From JAQWCH01 sp050952725 (GTDB lineage Bacteria; Bacillota_I; Bacilli_A; RFN20; CAG-826): a DNA stretch of 64,000 nucleotides. Location of the stretch: contig JBMNLN010000001.1 in NCBI GenBank assembly GCA_050952725.1, positions 62,001-126,000 of the forward strand. The letters are read 5' to 3'. The notes under the pieces were generated by a model, which was given only the letters and a program-made list of their open reading frames with translations, did not search any database and was not told the origin of the DNA. This document shows positions 53,546 to 63,018 of the stretch, piece by piece. Within the stretch, counting starts at the first letter, position 1, and each line of letters begins with the position of its first letter. Position numbers and translations under genes: made by a program.

Positions 53546-53922
53546 TTAAATTGACCAAAGCCAGAGTGCTCCTTCTTTACCAAATGATGGTGAAGCAAAC
53601 GGGAGGAGCATACGGAATTAGGGATGAAAAAATGTTAGAGTCGGCGATTGAGGCCCCTTTCCAAACTTTTGATGGTCAGGATTTATTCCCCAGCAAAATA
53701 GAAAAAGCTGCCCGGCTTGGCTGTGGACTAATTGCCAATCATCCTTTTATCGATGGCAATAAACGCATTGGTTTTTATATCATGATGATTTTTTTAGAGG
53801 TAAATGGGATTTGCCTTTCTTTTGATCATGAAGAAATTGAAAGATTAGCATTGGGCATTGCTGCTGGTGAAATCCGTTACGAAGATCTACTGAGAGTTTT
53901 AGAAGAAAAGAATTCTAAATAA
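53542..53922 (+). CDS. doc: Doc/Fic-type toxin
   Basis: 126 residues. The Fic motif is HPFIDGNKR starting at His 67, intact. Doc toxins inactivate EF-Tu by phosphorylation; typical Fic proteins AMPylate. The Doc family is suggested by the size and the YGIRDEKMLESAIEAP start. The ATG overlaps the antitoxin stop (ATGA), so toxin is made only with antitoxin. Ends before a terminator shared with tRNA-Pro. Confidence 0.92.
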   Translation: MIKLTKARVLLLYQMMVKQTGGAYGIRDEKMLESAIEAPFQTFDGQDLFPSKIEKAARLGCGLIANHPFIDGNKRIGFYIMMIFLEVNGICLSFDHEEIERLALGIAAGEIRYEDLLRVLEEKNSK

Positions 53923-53946
53923 AATTTATTTGTAAACCCAAAATTA

Positions 53947-53968
53947 AAACGCCTCATCCGAGGCGTTT
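53947..53968. terminator. Bidirectional terminator after doc and tRNA-Pro
   Basis: Nine-bp stem AAACGCCTC/GAGGCGTTT with a 4-base loop, T-rich on both sides. Confidence 0.82.
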
Positions 53969-54003
53969 ATTTTATTCATCTGACCAGATAATTAAGATCG
54001 AGA

Positions 54004-54080
54004 TGGTCGGAACGATGGGATTCGAACCCACGACCTCCTGGTCCCGAACCAGGCGCACTACCAAGCTGTGCTACGTCCCG
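54004..54080 (-). tRNA. tRNA-Pro (CGG)
   Basis: Acceptor CGGGACG/CGTTCCG, anticodon stem CCTGG/CCAGG with loop TTCGGGA (anticodon CGG), T-arm GGTTCGAATCC, encoded CCA. 77 bases. Confidence 0.95.
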
Positions 54081-54110
54081 TAAATCAAGCCTTATTATTA
54101 TAGGCTAGAC

Positions 54111-57100
54111 CTATAAAAAGTCAAAGATATTCATCTGATTGCTCTCGGGTAAATCTTTTAAAACCCCGAGGCGTTGGAGATTATCAATATTTTGTGAATT
54201 GAGCTTGGTTCTTTCCATTAAATCGTCAATTGAAATGAACTTGCCATTCTTACGGGCTTCCACGACAGAGAGCGCGGTTGTTTCCCCGAGTCCGTCAACA
54301 CAGGCAAAGGGAGCGATAATCGCATTAGTTTCATGATCGACCACAAACGCAGTCGCCTCGGAACGATAGAGGTCGATATTGGTCACGCGATAACCCCGAT
54401 CAACCATTTCTAAAGCGATTTGGAGGGTTTTTTCAATCTCTTCTTCTTTGGGAGAGAGTCTTTCTTCTCGTCCTTTTTGCCTCCGGACACTATATTCATC
54501 CAGCCGAGCCTTAATCGCTTCGGCATCTTTCATCATAATTTCTAAATCGTATTGTTTGCTGCGAACACTAAAGAAAGTCGCATAGTATTCCAAGGGATAA
54601 TAAACCTTAAACCAGCCGACGCGAACTGCCATCATCACATAAGCGGTCGCATGGGCTTTGGGAAATAAGTATTGGATTCTTTGACAGGATTCAATGTACC
54701 AATCAGGCACTTTGTGCTCGCGCATCAAATTAATTTGTCCTGGAGTTAAGAATTTATCCTTTTTTCGCACGGTTTCCATAATTTTAAAAGCATCCAATGG
54801 CTCGAGTCCCTTCGAGATTAGATACATCATAATATCATCACGACAACCGATTACCGTTTGCAAGGTCGCTTTCTTGCTTTTAATCAATTCAAAGGCGTTA
54901 CCCGCCCAGACCCCTTCCCCATGGGATAAGCCGGAAATAACTAAAAGATCGGCAAAGGTTTTAGGCTTGGCCTCATCGAGCATCGAACGGACGAAAGTCG
55001 TTCCAAACTCAGGGAGACCGAGCGCGCTATTTTTCGCCTCTAAATAGTTCTTCTTTAATTTCAAAGCTTTGGTCGACGAAAAAAGCGAGAGGACATTTTT
55101 ATCGTTCATCGGAATGTCAACGGGGTCAATTCCCGTCAAATCCCCCATCATCTTTAACGCGAGCGGGTCAACGTGACCAAGTAAATCGAGTTTTAAGATA
55201 TTGTCATGAATCGCCGAAAAATCGAAGTGGGTCGTCTTCCAACCCGCGGTTAAATCATTGGCGGGATATTGAATCGGCGTAAAATCATGGACATCATATT
55301 CATCGGGAATGACGACGATTCCTCCTGGATGTTGCCCCGTGGTGCGTTTGACATTCGTACAACCAGCGGCAAGGGCGGCAATCTCCGCGCGCGGCACGGC
55401 TAAAAGATCGCGTCCCATCCGTTCAAAGAAACCTCGCGCGTAGCCAAAGGCCGTTTTTTCCGCGACGGTATCAATCGTACCAGCGCGATAGACATTCTCT
55501 TCTCCTAGTAATTCCCGAGTATATTCATGGGCTTGGGCTTGATAATCACCAGGGAAATTTAAATCGATATCGGGAACTTTATCCGCCGAGAAACCAAGGA
55601 AAGTAGCAAAGGGAATATTTTGTCCATCACCGATCATCGTCATCCCGCATTCAGGGCATTTTTTATCTGGTAAATCATATCCAGAATGGACGTCTTTTGC
55701 TTCTTCGGGGGTAAATTCACAATGTTGGCAACCTGGGCATCGATAATGAGGGGGCAGGGGATTAACTTCGGTAATGCCTGCCATCGTCGCGACAAATGAA
55801 GAGCCAACTGAGCCGCGTGAGCCCACTAAATAACCATCATCGTAAGCTTTTTTCACAATCTTATGCGCGATATAGTAAATCACCGAATATCCTTGGCTGA
55901 TAATTCCGTTTAACTCTTGCGCCAAGCGATCGCTGACTAAATCAGGTAAGGGATCGCCATACCAACGATGGGCTTTTTCGTAGCAAATATCTTTTAAAAG
56001 CACATCGACATTATCAATTTTAGGAGTTGATAATTCATTGCCAATTGGGGAAACATAGGAACAAGCCTCAGCGATTTTATTGGAATTGGTAACGACGATT
56101 TCTTCGGCGACTTCACGAGTAAAAAGATTATCCGCGGTAAAAGCATCGATCATCTCCGTCGTTGAACGATAATGCTGATCGGGATTTTCAAAAAGCGGAC
56201 GCGAATCGCTGAAGCGATCGTAGGGGTTAAGCGGATGATTAACGCCGCCGAGACCTTTAGCCATGATATATACATCGCGATAGGTTTTTTGATTGGGGAG
56301 AGCGTAGTGGACATCACCTGTGGCCACAACCAGTTTGCCGACGCGTTTGGCCGCATCGAGAAGATCCTGAAGAATATTCAAAAGGGTTTGATGATCTTTC
56401 ACCTTGTCCATATTCACTAAGAAGGAATAGTTTTCTGGGGGTTGGATTTCGATATAATCATAAAACTTCATCACCTCTTCCAGTTGATCGCTGCCACGCA
56501 ACATCGCGGTTTCGAAAACTTCCCCGTTAAAGCAAGCGCTGCCGATGAAAAGATGTTGGCGATGGGCTGCTAAAACATCGCGGGGAATCCGCGGAACTTC
56601 CGCGAAATATTCCGTATGCGAAAGCGAGACCAGTTGATATAAATCTTTTAGACCTTCTTTGTTTTTGGCTAAAACCACGACATGCTTGGGATAGAGATGT
56701 TTATAGAGGTCAACATCGGCGGTCAACATCGCTAAATCTTGATGGGTAACATCGGGGTTAATCGCAATAAATTTAGCGATCATCGCCTGCCAAATCGCGT
56801 TTAATACTTCAGCGTCATAATCCGCTCGGTGAGCGCGGATTTGATCGTATTCAACCTCGAGATTGCGGGCTAATTCGCCCAAGCGATGCGAACGGGAATT
56901 GGGAAATAAATACCGCGATAATGGCAAGGTGTTGATCACGGGATTATCGATTTTTTCTTGACCGAATTGCTCTCTTGCAGCATTTAAGAAAGCGATGTCA
57001 AAATCCGCGTTATGACTGACTAAAATTGCATCTTTAATGAATTCATTAATCCGAGGAAGCGCCTCTTCTAACGTAGGTTGGCCAACCAGCATCGAAGGGG

Positions 57101-58676
57101 TGATATTGGTCAGTTGGGTAATCATCGGGGTGATGACGACCTCCGGTCCAGGATTAATCAAAATATCTATTCGTTCTCTGACTAAACCTTTGATTACCTT
57201 CACCGCGCCAAATTCGATAATTTGATCATATTTTGCACTTAAACCCGTGGTTTCAAAGTCAAAGACCACATAGGTTGCATTAGTTAAAGGAATGGGCTGC
57301 GGATTAGTCGCCCCGGCAAGCAAGGTGTCAATCATATAAAATTCACAACCGTAGATCATCTTTAAATTGTGTTTTTTCGCCGCTCTTTGGGCCTGGGGAA
57401 AAGCTTGAACTACACCGTGATCGGTAATTGCCAGCGCTTTATGTCCCATGTGGGCGGCAAGTTCACAATATTCATCAATATGGGAGATTCCATCCATCGC
57501 TGACATGTTCGTATGCAAGTGGAGTTCTACCCGTTTGGTTTCCGCTGTATCTTTGGGAAGTTCATCATGGGGCAAAAGATTCAAATAATGACCCATGATG
57601 CCTAGAGAATGGTCGCGTTCGACGATGACTGCACCGCGAACCCGAATATTGCATCCGACCCGATAGAGTTTTTGTTCTTTGGGACCAAAGCGCTTGCTTT
57701 CGAACATCTTGACGTAAATCGCTCCCCCAGAATCATTTTTTACCCCATAGATAAAGAGATTGCTCTTTTTAGTCCTGCGCACTTCAATAGAAAAAATCTT
57801 TCCATTAAAATCGACATTATCAGAATTCGTATCAATTTCTTGGATGAAATAAGGTTTGTAGTTTCCACGGGTAAAGGCGGCGTTTCTCCGTTCTTCCTCT
57901 TCTCGCTTCTTCCGATTGATGGCGGCAACTTGGCGAACATAGTTACTGCCAGAAATTACGACTTCTTCTTGTAAACTCTCAAAATCCACGTCAGCTTCTT
58001 CTTCCGCGGGCAGTTCCTCGGCCTCAACTTCCTCTTCCGCTTCTATGTCATCTTCATATCTTTCAGGTAGAGGAACTTCTGAATAGTCAATTCCATAGGC
58101 TTCTCTTTCGTGTTCATGCTCAAGATAGTCGCGACCATCATCTTCATCTAAGGAAAAATCATGTTCATCTTCATCTTCAACCGTTTCATGCATCACATGC
58201 GGCACAACTTCATTTAAATCAATCTCTTTTTGACCGATAACTGGGAAAGGATAATCGATGAATTCAAGAAAATGGGCAAATTCATGCGTGACCGAATCAA
58301 CATAACTGTTTTCGCAATCAGCTGGAAAAAGCACCTCAATCGTTCCATCAAAAGCTCCTTGTAAACGTTGAGAGGCGGGAGTGATAAATTGAAAACTATG
58401 CCAAGCTTCAAAAAGGCGAATCGCATCTTCGACCGTCGGAGATAATAAATATTCAAAAGAGATTTGATAATTGAAGGGGAGATTGCTTAAGGAAACGAAA
58501 AATTCGATTAATGCTTCGGGATCCCATGCGATATCTTTTTCAAAATATAATTTCCATTCATGACTTGATCCGTTGATTTTTTCAATCTTTTTTAAACGTA
58601 AATCCAAAAATCTTTCGGGATTTTCTAATTGCAACATATCAAAAAAGCGTTTTTGTTCTTCAGCATTAATGGTCAT
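54111..58676 (-). CDS. polC: DNA polymerase III alpha subunit, PolC type
   Basis: 1521 residues, the Gram-positive replicative polymerase with built-in proofreading. Order: N-terminal domains (1-160); an acidic low-complexity stretch (about 165-240, very rich in Glu and Asp); OB fold (about 285-370); PHP with HLHTNMSAMDG at 386-396, interrupted by a DEDDh exonuclease starting at VVFDFETTGL (Asp 473, Glu 475); a zinc-binding CPGCQHC..CPECGM; then the catalytic palm with PDIDLNFPGDYQ and helix-hairpin-helix end. The acidic stretch is not typical. ATG follows AAAAAAGGAGGAG. Confidence 0.97.
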   Translation of the reverse strand: MTINAEEQKRFFDMLQLENPERFLDLRLKKIEKINGSSHEWKLYFEKDIAWDPEALIEFFVSLSNLPFNYQISFEYLLSPTVEDAIRLFEAWHSFQFITPASQRLQGAFDGTIEVLFPADCENSYVDSVTHEFAHFLEFIDYPFPVIGQKEIDLNEVVPHVMHETVEDEDEHDFSLDEDDGRDYLEHEHEREAYGIDYSEVPLPERYEDDIEAEEEVEAEELPAEEEADVDFESLQEEVVISGSNYVRQVAAINRKKREEEERRNAAFTRGNYKPYFIQEIDTNSDNVDFNGKIFSIEVRRTKKSNLFIYGVKNDSGGAIYVKMFESKRFGPKEQKLYRVGCNIRVRGAVIVERDHSLGIMGHYLNLLPHDELPKDTAETKRVELHLHTNMSAMDGISHIDEYCELAAHMGHKALAITDHGVVQAFPQAQRAAKKHNLKMIYGCEFYMIDTLLAGATNPQPIPLTNATYVVFDFETTGLSAKYDQIIEFGAVKVIKGLVRERIDILINPGPEVVITPMITQLTNITPSMLVGQPTLEEALPRINEFIKDAILVSHNADFDIAFLNAAREQFGQEKIDNPVINTLPLSRYLFPNSRSHRLGELARNLEVEYDQIRAHRADYDAEVLNAIWQAMIAKFIAINPDVTHQDLAMLTADVDLYKHLYPKHVVVLAKNKEGLKDLYQLVSLSHTEYFAEVPRIPRDVLAAHRQHLFIGSACFNGEVFETAMLRGSDQLEEVMKFYDYIEIQPPENYSFLVNMDKVKDHQTLLNILQDLLDAAKRVGKLVVATGDVHYALPNQKTYRDVYIMAKGLGGVNHPLNPYDRFSDSRPLFENPDQHYRSTTEMIDAFTADNLFTREVAEEIVVTNSNKIAEACSYVSPIGNELSTPKIDNVDVLLKDICYEKAHRWYGDPLPDLVSDRLAQELNGIISQGYSVIYYIAHKIVKKAYDDGYLVGSRGSVGSSFVATMAGITEVNPLPPHYRCPGCQHCEFTPEEAKDVHSGYDLPDKKCPECGMTMIGDGQNIPFATFLGFSADKVPDIDLNFPGDYQAQAHEYTRELLGEENVYRAGTIDTVAEKTAFGYARGFFERMGRDLLAVPRAEIAALAAGCTNVKRTTGQHPGGIVVIPDEYDVHDFTPIQYPANDLTAGWKTTHFDFSAIHDNILKLDLLGHVDPLALKMMGDLTGIDPVDIPMNDKNVLSLFSSTKALKLKKNYLEAKNSALGLPEFGTTFVRSMLDEAKPKTFADLLVISGLSHGEGVWAGNAFELIKSKKATLQTVIGCRDDIMMYLISKGLEPLDAFKIMETVRKKDKFLTPGQINLMREHKVPDWYIESCQRIQYLFPKAHATAYVMMAVRVGWFKVYYPLEYYATFFSVRSKQYDLEIMMKDAEAIKARLDEYSVRRQKGREERLSPKEEEIEKTLQIALEMVDRGYRVTNIDLYRSEATAFVVDHETNAIIAPFACVDGLGETTALSVVEARKNGKFISIDDLMERTKLNSQNIDNLQRLGVLKDLPESNQMNIFDFL

Positions 58677-58691
58677 TTTTCTCCTCCTTTT

Positions 58692-60002
58692 TTAAAATAA
58701 ATTAGCGATATCGCGAATCGTGATTAAAACAATTAAGGCTAAAAGTAAAATCACGCCGACAGTGGAGGCAATCGTTTTAAATTTCTTCGGTAAATCCTTT
58801 CGGGTCAGGCTTTCGATGATGACCACGAGCAAATGCCACCCATCGAGTCCTGGGAAAGGCAGTAAGTTAAAAAGGGCCAGGTTCACGGAAATAAAGCCCC
58901 AAATCATCAAGTATGGTCCAAAGCCAAAATCAGTAAAAGCCGCGGTGGTTTGCTGAAAAACCACGACAATTCCGCCGACATTATCTAAGCCTCGCGGTGT
59001 AAAAAGACTAATAATCCCCTTACCAACAGCGGTTAAAGAATAAGTAAAATCAGAGCCGCTTTCTTTTAAAATAGCCCCAAATGAACGTTGAACCTTAATT
59101 GTCTTAAAGGAGATACCAAGACTTACATTTGGATCAATCGCACTATATTTAATCGAATTTTCACTCCTGGTAACCCGCATCGGCAGTGAAATAATCGTGG
59201 TAATCATCGTATCATCACTTTCATCGACCGTCCCTTGGTCATCATACTGACCGCGAAAGACGGTGACATCGAAAGTAAAGTCGGCCGAGAACCCTGGATA
59301 AGAAAGGGATACTGCCTTATTAACGGTCAGTTCTCCTTCATTGATTTGAAGCATGAATTCATCCGCGATTAAGGTAAAGAAATTTTCTAATGCGGTATTT
59401 TTCGTTGAGCGTTCGAAAAAGACGACATGATAAGGATAGGTGGTTTCATCAACCGTAATCGCGACTCTTCCAAAAACCGCAGCCCGGCCAGTCGCACTGG
59501 TCCCGATAATCGTCGGCTTGTCTTCGCCATCGCGCATGGCGACGATCCGATCATCTGCGAGAAAGCCGGCCGTGGCCGCGACGGAATTTTCGCCGACATT
59601 GATGCGTAAATCAGGGTCAACTGCTTGATAGGGAAGCGCATTGCCAATCATGAAAATTGGCAGGGCGATAATCAAGTTAATCACAATGCCCGCGGACATG
59701 ATAATCGCTCGTTGCCATTTCTTTTTGTTGAGTAAAGAGCGATTAGGATCGAGATCGTGAGGCGCATCATCGGGAAGGGCATCTTCCTCCCCATACATTG
59801 CCACATATCCGCCAATCGGAATTGCCCGGACGGTAAACTTCGTTTCCTTGCCTCGTTTTTGATAGAGTTTCGGTCCAAAACCTAAGGAGTATTCAAAGAT
59901 ATAGACCCCAAAAGCCTTCGCGGCTAAATAATGTCCCAGTTCGTGGAGGGCAATGAGTAATCCTAAAATAAAAATCGAAATGATAACACTGACAAAATTC
60001 AT
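58692..60002 (-). CDS. rseP: Site-2 protease RseP/RasP
   Basis: 436 residues. The metalloprotease motif HELGHYLAAKAFG is at about residue 21, the PDZ region spans about 175-290 and the second active-site part is NLLPFPGLDGWHLL near 370. It cuts anti-sigma factors and remnant signal peptides in the membrane. Sits in the usual Bacillota order between dxr and polC. Confidence 0.95.
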   Translation of the reverse strand: MNFVSVIISIFILGLLIALHELGHYLAAKAFGVYIFEYSLGFGPKLYQKRGKETKFTVRAIPIGGYVAMYGEEDALPDDAPHDLDPNRSLLNKKKWQRAIIMSAGIVINLIIALPIFMIGNALPYQAVDPDLRINVGENSVAATAGFLADDRIVAMRDGEDKPTIIGTSATGRAAVFGRVAITVDETTYPYHVVFFERSTKNTALENFFTLIADEFMLQINEGELTVNKAVSLSYPGFSADFTFDVTVFRGQYDDQGTVDESDDTMITTIISLPMRVTRSENSIKYSAIDPNVSLGISFKTIKVQRSFGAILKESGSDFTYSLTAVGKGIISLFTPRGLDNVGGIVVVFQQTTAAFTDFGFGPYLMIWGFISVNLALFNLLPFPGLDGWHLLVVIIESLTRKDLPKKFKTIASTVGVILLLALIVLITIRDIANLF

Positions 60003-60004
60003 AT

Positions 60005-61156
60005 TTAAATACCTATTTTTTCCTTAACTTTGGCTCTGGTTGCGAAATCAACTTCCTTGATCAACTGATAAGAAAGCGGTCCAATAGCGTCAGTTACCTC
60101 TAAGGCTTCTTCAACCAATTTAATAATATCGCTAAAGGCGATTTTCCCTTCTAAAAAGGCATAGACGGCGACTTCATTAGCCGCGTTTAACACCGTGGGG
60201 AAAATCCCTCCTTTGCTCAAAGCGGTTTTGGCTAATTTGACCGCGGGGAACTTCTTTTGATCAAGCGGATAAAAATGCCATGTTTTCCATTCTTCAAACG
60301 AAAGGGAAGAACCATATTGCTGATGGGGACGCTGGCCTTGATAAAGTCCATAGGCGATGGGAATCGCCATCGAAGTCGGGCCAATATCGGCTAAGAAACT
60401 TCCGTCTTGAAACTCCACGAGTGCATGCACTTTGCTTTCGGGGTGGATCACCACATCAATTTGCTCAAGGGGGAAATCAAAAAGATAATACGCTTCAATG
60501 ATTTCAAAGCCTTTATTCATCATCGTTGCCGAATCAATGGTAATTTTTTCTCCCATCGACCAGGAAGGATGGGCTAAGGCTTCGGCGACAGTGACATTTT
60601 TTAATTGGGCTTTGCTATAGGTGCGAAAGGGTCCACCACTGGCAGTTAAAATTAATCTTTTAACCCCTGATCGCTCTTGGCCTTGGAGACATTTAGTAAG
60701 GGCGACATGTTCCGAATCAATTGGGTAGAGTGCCCCTTTTCCTTGGGCGAGAAGTCGCTTAATCAATTCGCCCCCGACCACCAGTGCTTCTTTATTGGCT
60801 AAGGCCACTTTCTTATCGTTGCCTAAGGCCAGTAAAGTGGGCTCCAAGCCCACGAAGCCAACTAGGGCATTAACCATCAGAGTATAATCGGTATTTTTCA
60901 CGAGTTCGGCTAAACCATATTCACCAAAATAAAAGGCGACATTAGGATATTTCGCCTGCAAAACGCGGGCCTTTTTCTCATCGATTAAATAGACGTGCTC
61001 GACTGAAGGAAAATCGCGCAAGATCGAGGGAATTTTTTCAACCTGACGCCCGACCGAAAAACCTAAAAGCGAAAAAGCGCTCCTCTTGTTTTTGATGATC
61101 GCTAAGGTCTGTTCACCAATTGAGCCACTCGCTCCGAGCAAGAGGAGTTTTTCCAT
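60005..61156 (-). CDS. dxr: 1-deoxy-D-xylulose 5-phosphate reductoisomerase
   Basis: 383 residues. Second step of the MEP isoprenoid route. NADPH-binding GASGSIGEQTL at the start, NKEALVVGGEL, metal and substrate residues in YPIDSEHVAL, and SWSMGEKITIDSATMMNKG. The ATG overlaps the cdsA stop by one base (TAATG), which excludes a 21-residue longer start. Its product feeds undecaprenyl synthesis by UppS in the same operon. Confidence 0.96.
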   Translation of the reverse strand: MEKLLLLGASGSIGEQTLAIIKNKRSAFSLLGFSVGRQVEKIPSILRDFPSVEHVYLIDEKKARVLQAKYPNVAFYFGEYGLAELVKNTDYTLMVNALVGFVGLEPTLLALGNDKKVALANKEALVVGGELIKRLLAQGKGALYPIDSEHVALTKCLQGQERSGVKRLILTASGGPFRTYSKAQLKNVTVAEALAHPSWSMGEKITIDSATMMNKGFEIIEAYYLFDFPLEQIDVVIHPESKVHALVEFQDGSFLADIGPTSMAIPIAYGLYQGQRPHQQYGSSLSFEEWKTWHFYPLDQKKFPAVKLAKTALSKGGIFPTVLNAANEVAVYAFLEGKIAFSDIIKLVEEALEVTDAIGPLSYQLIKEVDFATRAKVKEKIGI

Positions 61157-62196
61157 TAGACTAATCGCCATCCATTCGACATTAAAATGATGATGACCGA
61201 CACGGCCAATGAGGTACAAAGAATCGAATCGATGCGATCTAAAACCCCACCGTGACCAGGGAAAATCGTGCCGAAATCCTTGATTTCGAAATGCCGTTTA
61301 ATCGTCGAAAAAATAAAATCACCTAACGTTGCGATAATCGGAATAAAGAGTGATAAAAATAAAATCCAATACCATTTATCGACCGTGAGGAAAGTCAGCA
61401 TCGGCATCTTGAAATGGGCCATTAAAATCCCAAAGATGAAACTCAAGACAAAGGATATCGTAATCCCCCCGAAGAATCCTTCCCAGGTTTTTTTCGGAGA
61501 AACGCGGCTATTCATCGAGTGTTTCCCAAAGAGAACCCCGATGAAATACGCCCCCATATCCGTCATCGTCACTCCGAGCAAAACATAAATAATCAGCAGA
61601 GCCGATTGAATATTATTCGGGAGATAACGTTCTCCATCAATAAGGAAATCTTCAGCAATATGGAAATTCCAAGCCGGATAATATCGTAAAAATAAAACCG
61701 ATTGGAAAGAGATTCCGATAAAAATAATCATCGTAAACAAATAAGTCACGTCGGTCATTTTGAAGTTTTTCGAAGAAATCCCAAAGACAAACAGGGTAAA
61801 AAGTGTCACCGAAACCCCCATCGTCGAAATTTGAATATCTTTAAAACCCGAGGAGAAGGACCAATAACGTAGATCAAAAATAAAAATTGATTGTCGCCCT
61901 TCTTCAAGCGTTTCATTGAGGTTTTGAATATGTTCAATATTGTGCCGCATGAAAATCCAAAAAATCAAGGAGAGCGTCATCACATAGACAAAAATATGCA
62001 AGGCCAGTGGATAAGTATTATGTTTGACCGCGTTGATGATTTCGTGAATCGCAAAAATCGCGGCAATAAAAATTAAGATACCAAAATACCAACTACCAAA
62101 AAGGGTAGCGGGTACTGCAAGTATCACTAGGACAATCCCCGTGACAATCCGTGTCCACATCGTTTTTTTCACTTCGGGATTCATTTCATTCATCAT
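61156..62196 (-). CDS. cdsA: Phosphatidate cytidylyltransferase
   Basis: 346 residues, longer than the usual 260-280 because of extra hydrophobic segments in the first half (about 60-140). SPKKTWEGFFGG and the C-terminal CDP-DAG synthase signature KDFGTIFPGHGGVLDRIDS are intact. It makes CDP-diacylglycerol, the precursor for PgpA- and Cls-dependent lipids. One-base spacing to uppS and one-base overlap with dxr. Confidence 0.95.
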   Translation of the reverse strand: MMNEMNPEVKKTMWTRIVTGIVLVILAVPATLFGSWYFGILIFIAAIFAIHEIINAVKHNTYPLALHIFVYVMTLSLIFWIFMRHNIEHIQNLNETLEEGRQSIFIFDLRYWSFSSGFKDIQISTMGVSVTLFTLFVFGISSKNFKMTDVTYLFTMIIFIGISFQSVLFLRYYPAWNFHIAEDFLIDGERYLPNNIQSALLIIYVLLGVTMTDMGAYFIGVLFGKHSMNSRVSPKKTWEGFFGGITISFVLSFIFGILMAHFKMPMLTFLTVDKWYWILFLSLFIPIIATLGDFIFSTIKRHFEIKDFGTIFPGHGGVLDRIDSILCTSLAVSVIIILMSNGWRLV

Positions 62197-62922
62197 TTAT
62201 AACCCTCCGTAACGACGTTCGCGTCTTTGAAACTCCTCGAGGCATTTTCGCAAATCTTCTCTATCAAAATCCGGCCATAAAGTCGGGGTAAAAAGCAGTT
62301 CACTATAAGCGATTTGCCATAAAAGGAAATTCGAAACTCGACTTTCCCCTGAAGTGCGAATTAACAAATCAACCGGGGGCAGACCTGCTGTTTCTAAATA
62401 GGAATCAAACCGCTCCTCGGTAATTTCATCTTTCGTGATTCGGCCTGCCTCAACATCGGTTACGAGTCTTTTAATCGCTCCAACAATTTCGGTTTTGGCA
62501 CCATAACTAAGGGCGATATTTAAATTGATTCCAGTATTTTTTGATGTTTCGCGTATCGTCTGTTCAACGACTTTACGCGTCGATTCCGGCAGGCGTTCAA
62601 TTTGACCAATCGCCGTCACTCGCACTTGATTTTCATGTAATTCCCCGATGCGCTTAGTGAAATTGTCTTCCAGATAACGGAAGAGAAAATCAATTTCACT
62701 TTGGGGGCGTTTCCAGTTTTCGGTGGAAAAAGCATAGACTGTCAAGACTTCTATTCCGAATTCTTTGGCAGCTTTGGTCACATTGAAAATTTGTTCAGCG
62801 CCTTGACGATGGCCGAAGTTACGGGTTAAGCCGCGTTTTTTCGCCCAACGTCCATTTCCATCCATAATAATCGCGACGTGTTTGACGTTCGGCATTTCTT
62901 TTTTGGTCTTTAATTTTGCCAT
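62197..62922 (-). CDS. uppS: Undecaprenyl diphosphate synthase
   Basis: 241 residues. Makes the C55 lipid carrier for cell-wall polymers. Motifs: HVAIIMDGNGRWAKKRGL, RQGAEQIF, VYAFSTENWKRP, and the C-terminal RTSGESRVSNFLLWQIAYSEL. The ATG at 62922 has AAGG 9 bases upstream; a TTG 9 bases earlier is less likely. Confidence 0.95.
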   Translation of the reverse strand: MAKLKTKKEMPNVKHVAIIMDGNGRWAKKRGLTRNFGHRQGAEQIFNVTKAAKEFGIEVLTVYAFSTENWKRPQSEIDFLFRYLEDNFTKRIGELHENQVRVTAIGQIERLPESTRKVVEQTIRETSKNTGINLNIALSYGAKTEIVGAIKRLVTDVEAGRITKDEITEERFDSYLETAGLPPVDLLIRTSGESRVSNFLLWQIAYSELLFTPTLWPDFDREDLRKCLEEFQRRERRYGGL

Positions 62923-62949
62923 AGTTTCCAACCTTAAAAACTAATACAC

Positions 62950-62955
62950 ATTATA
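62950..62955 (-). promoter_or_regulatory. -10 box for uppS and downstream genes
   Basis: Perfect TATAAT on the minus strand between the frr terminator and uppS, 27 bases before the ATG. No -35 box recognised. Confidence 0.5.
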
Positions 62956-62974
62956 TCTTAATAAACGAGTGGAA

Positions 62975-62995
62975 AAAAGGCGGAGACCGCCTTTT
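62975..62995 (-). terminator. Terminator of the pyrH-frr unit
   Basis: Nine-bp stem AAAAGGCGG/CCGCCTTTT with a 3-base loop and TTCC after the last T run on the minus strand, 24 bases after the frr stop. Confidence 0.82.
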
Positions 62996-63018
62996 AAGAA
63001 AAATATTTTCGATGAAAA

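Noticed and set aside
54111..58676. HEFAH in the PolC N-terminus as a metalloprotease motif
   Set aside because: The pattern HExxH is not formed correctly for a protease fold and the surrounding region is the normal N-terminal domain of PolC.
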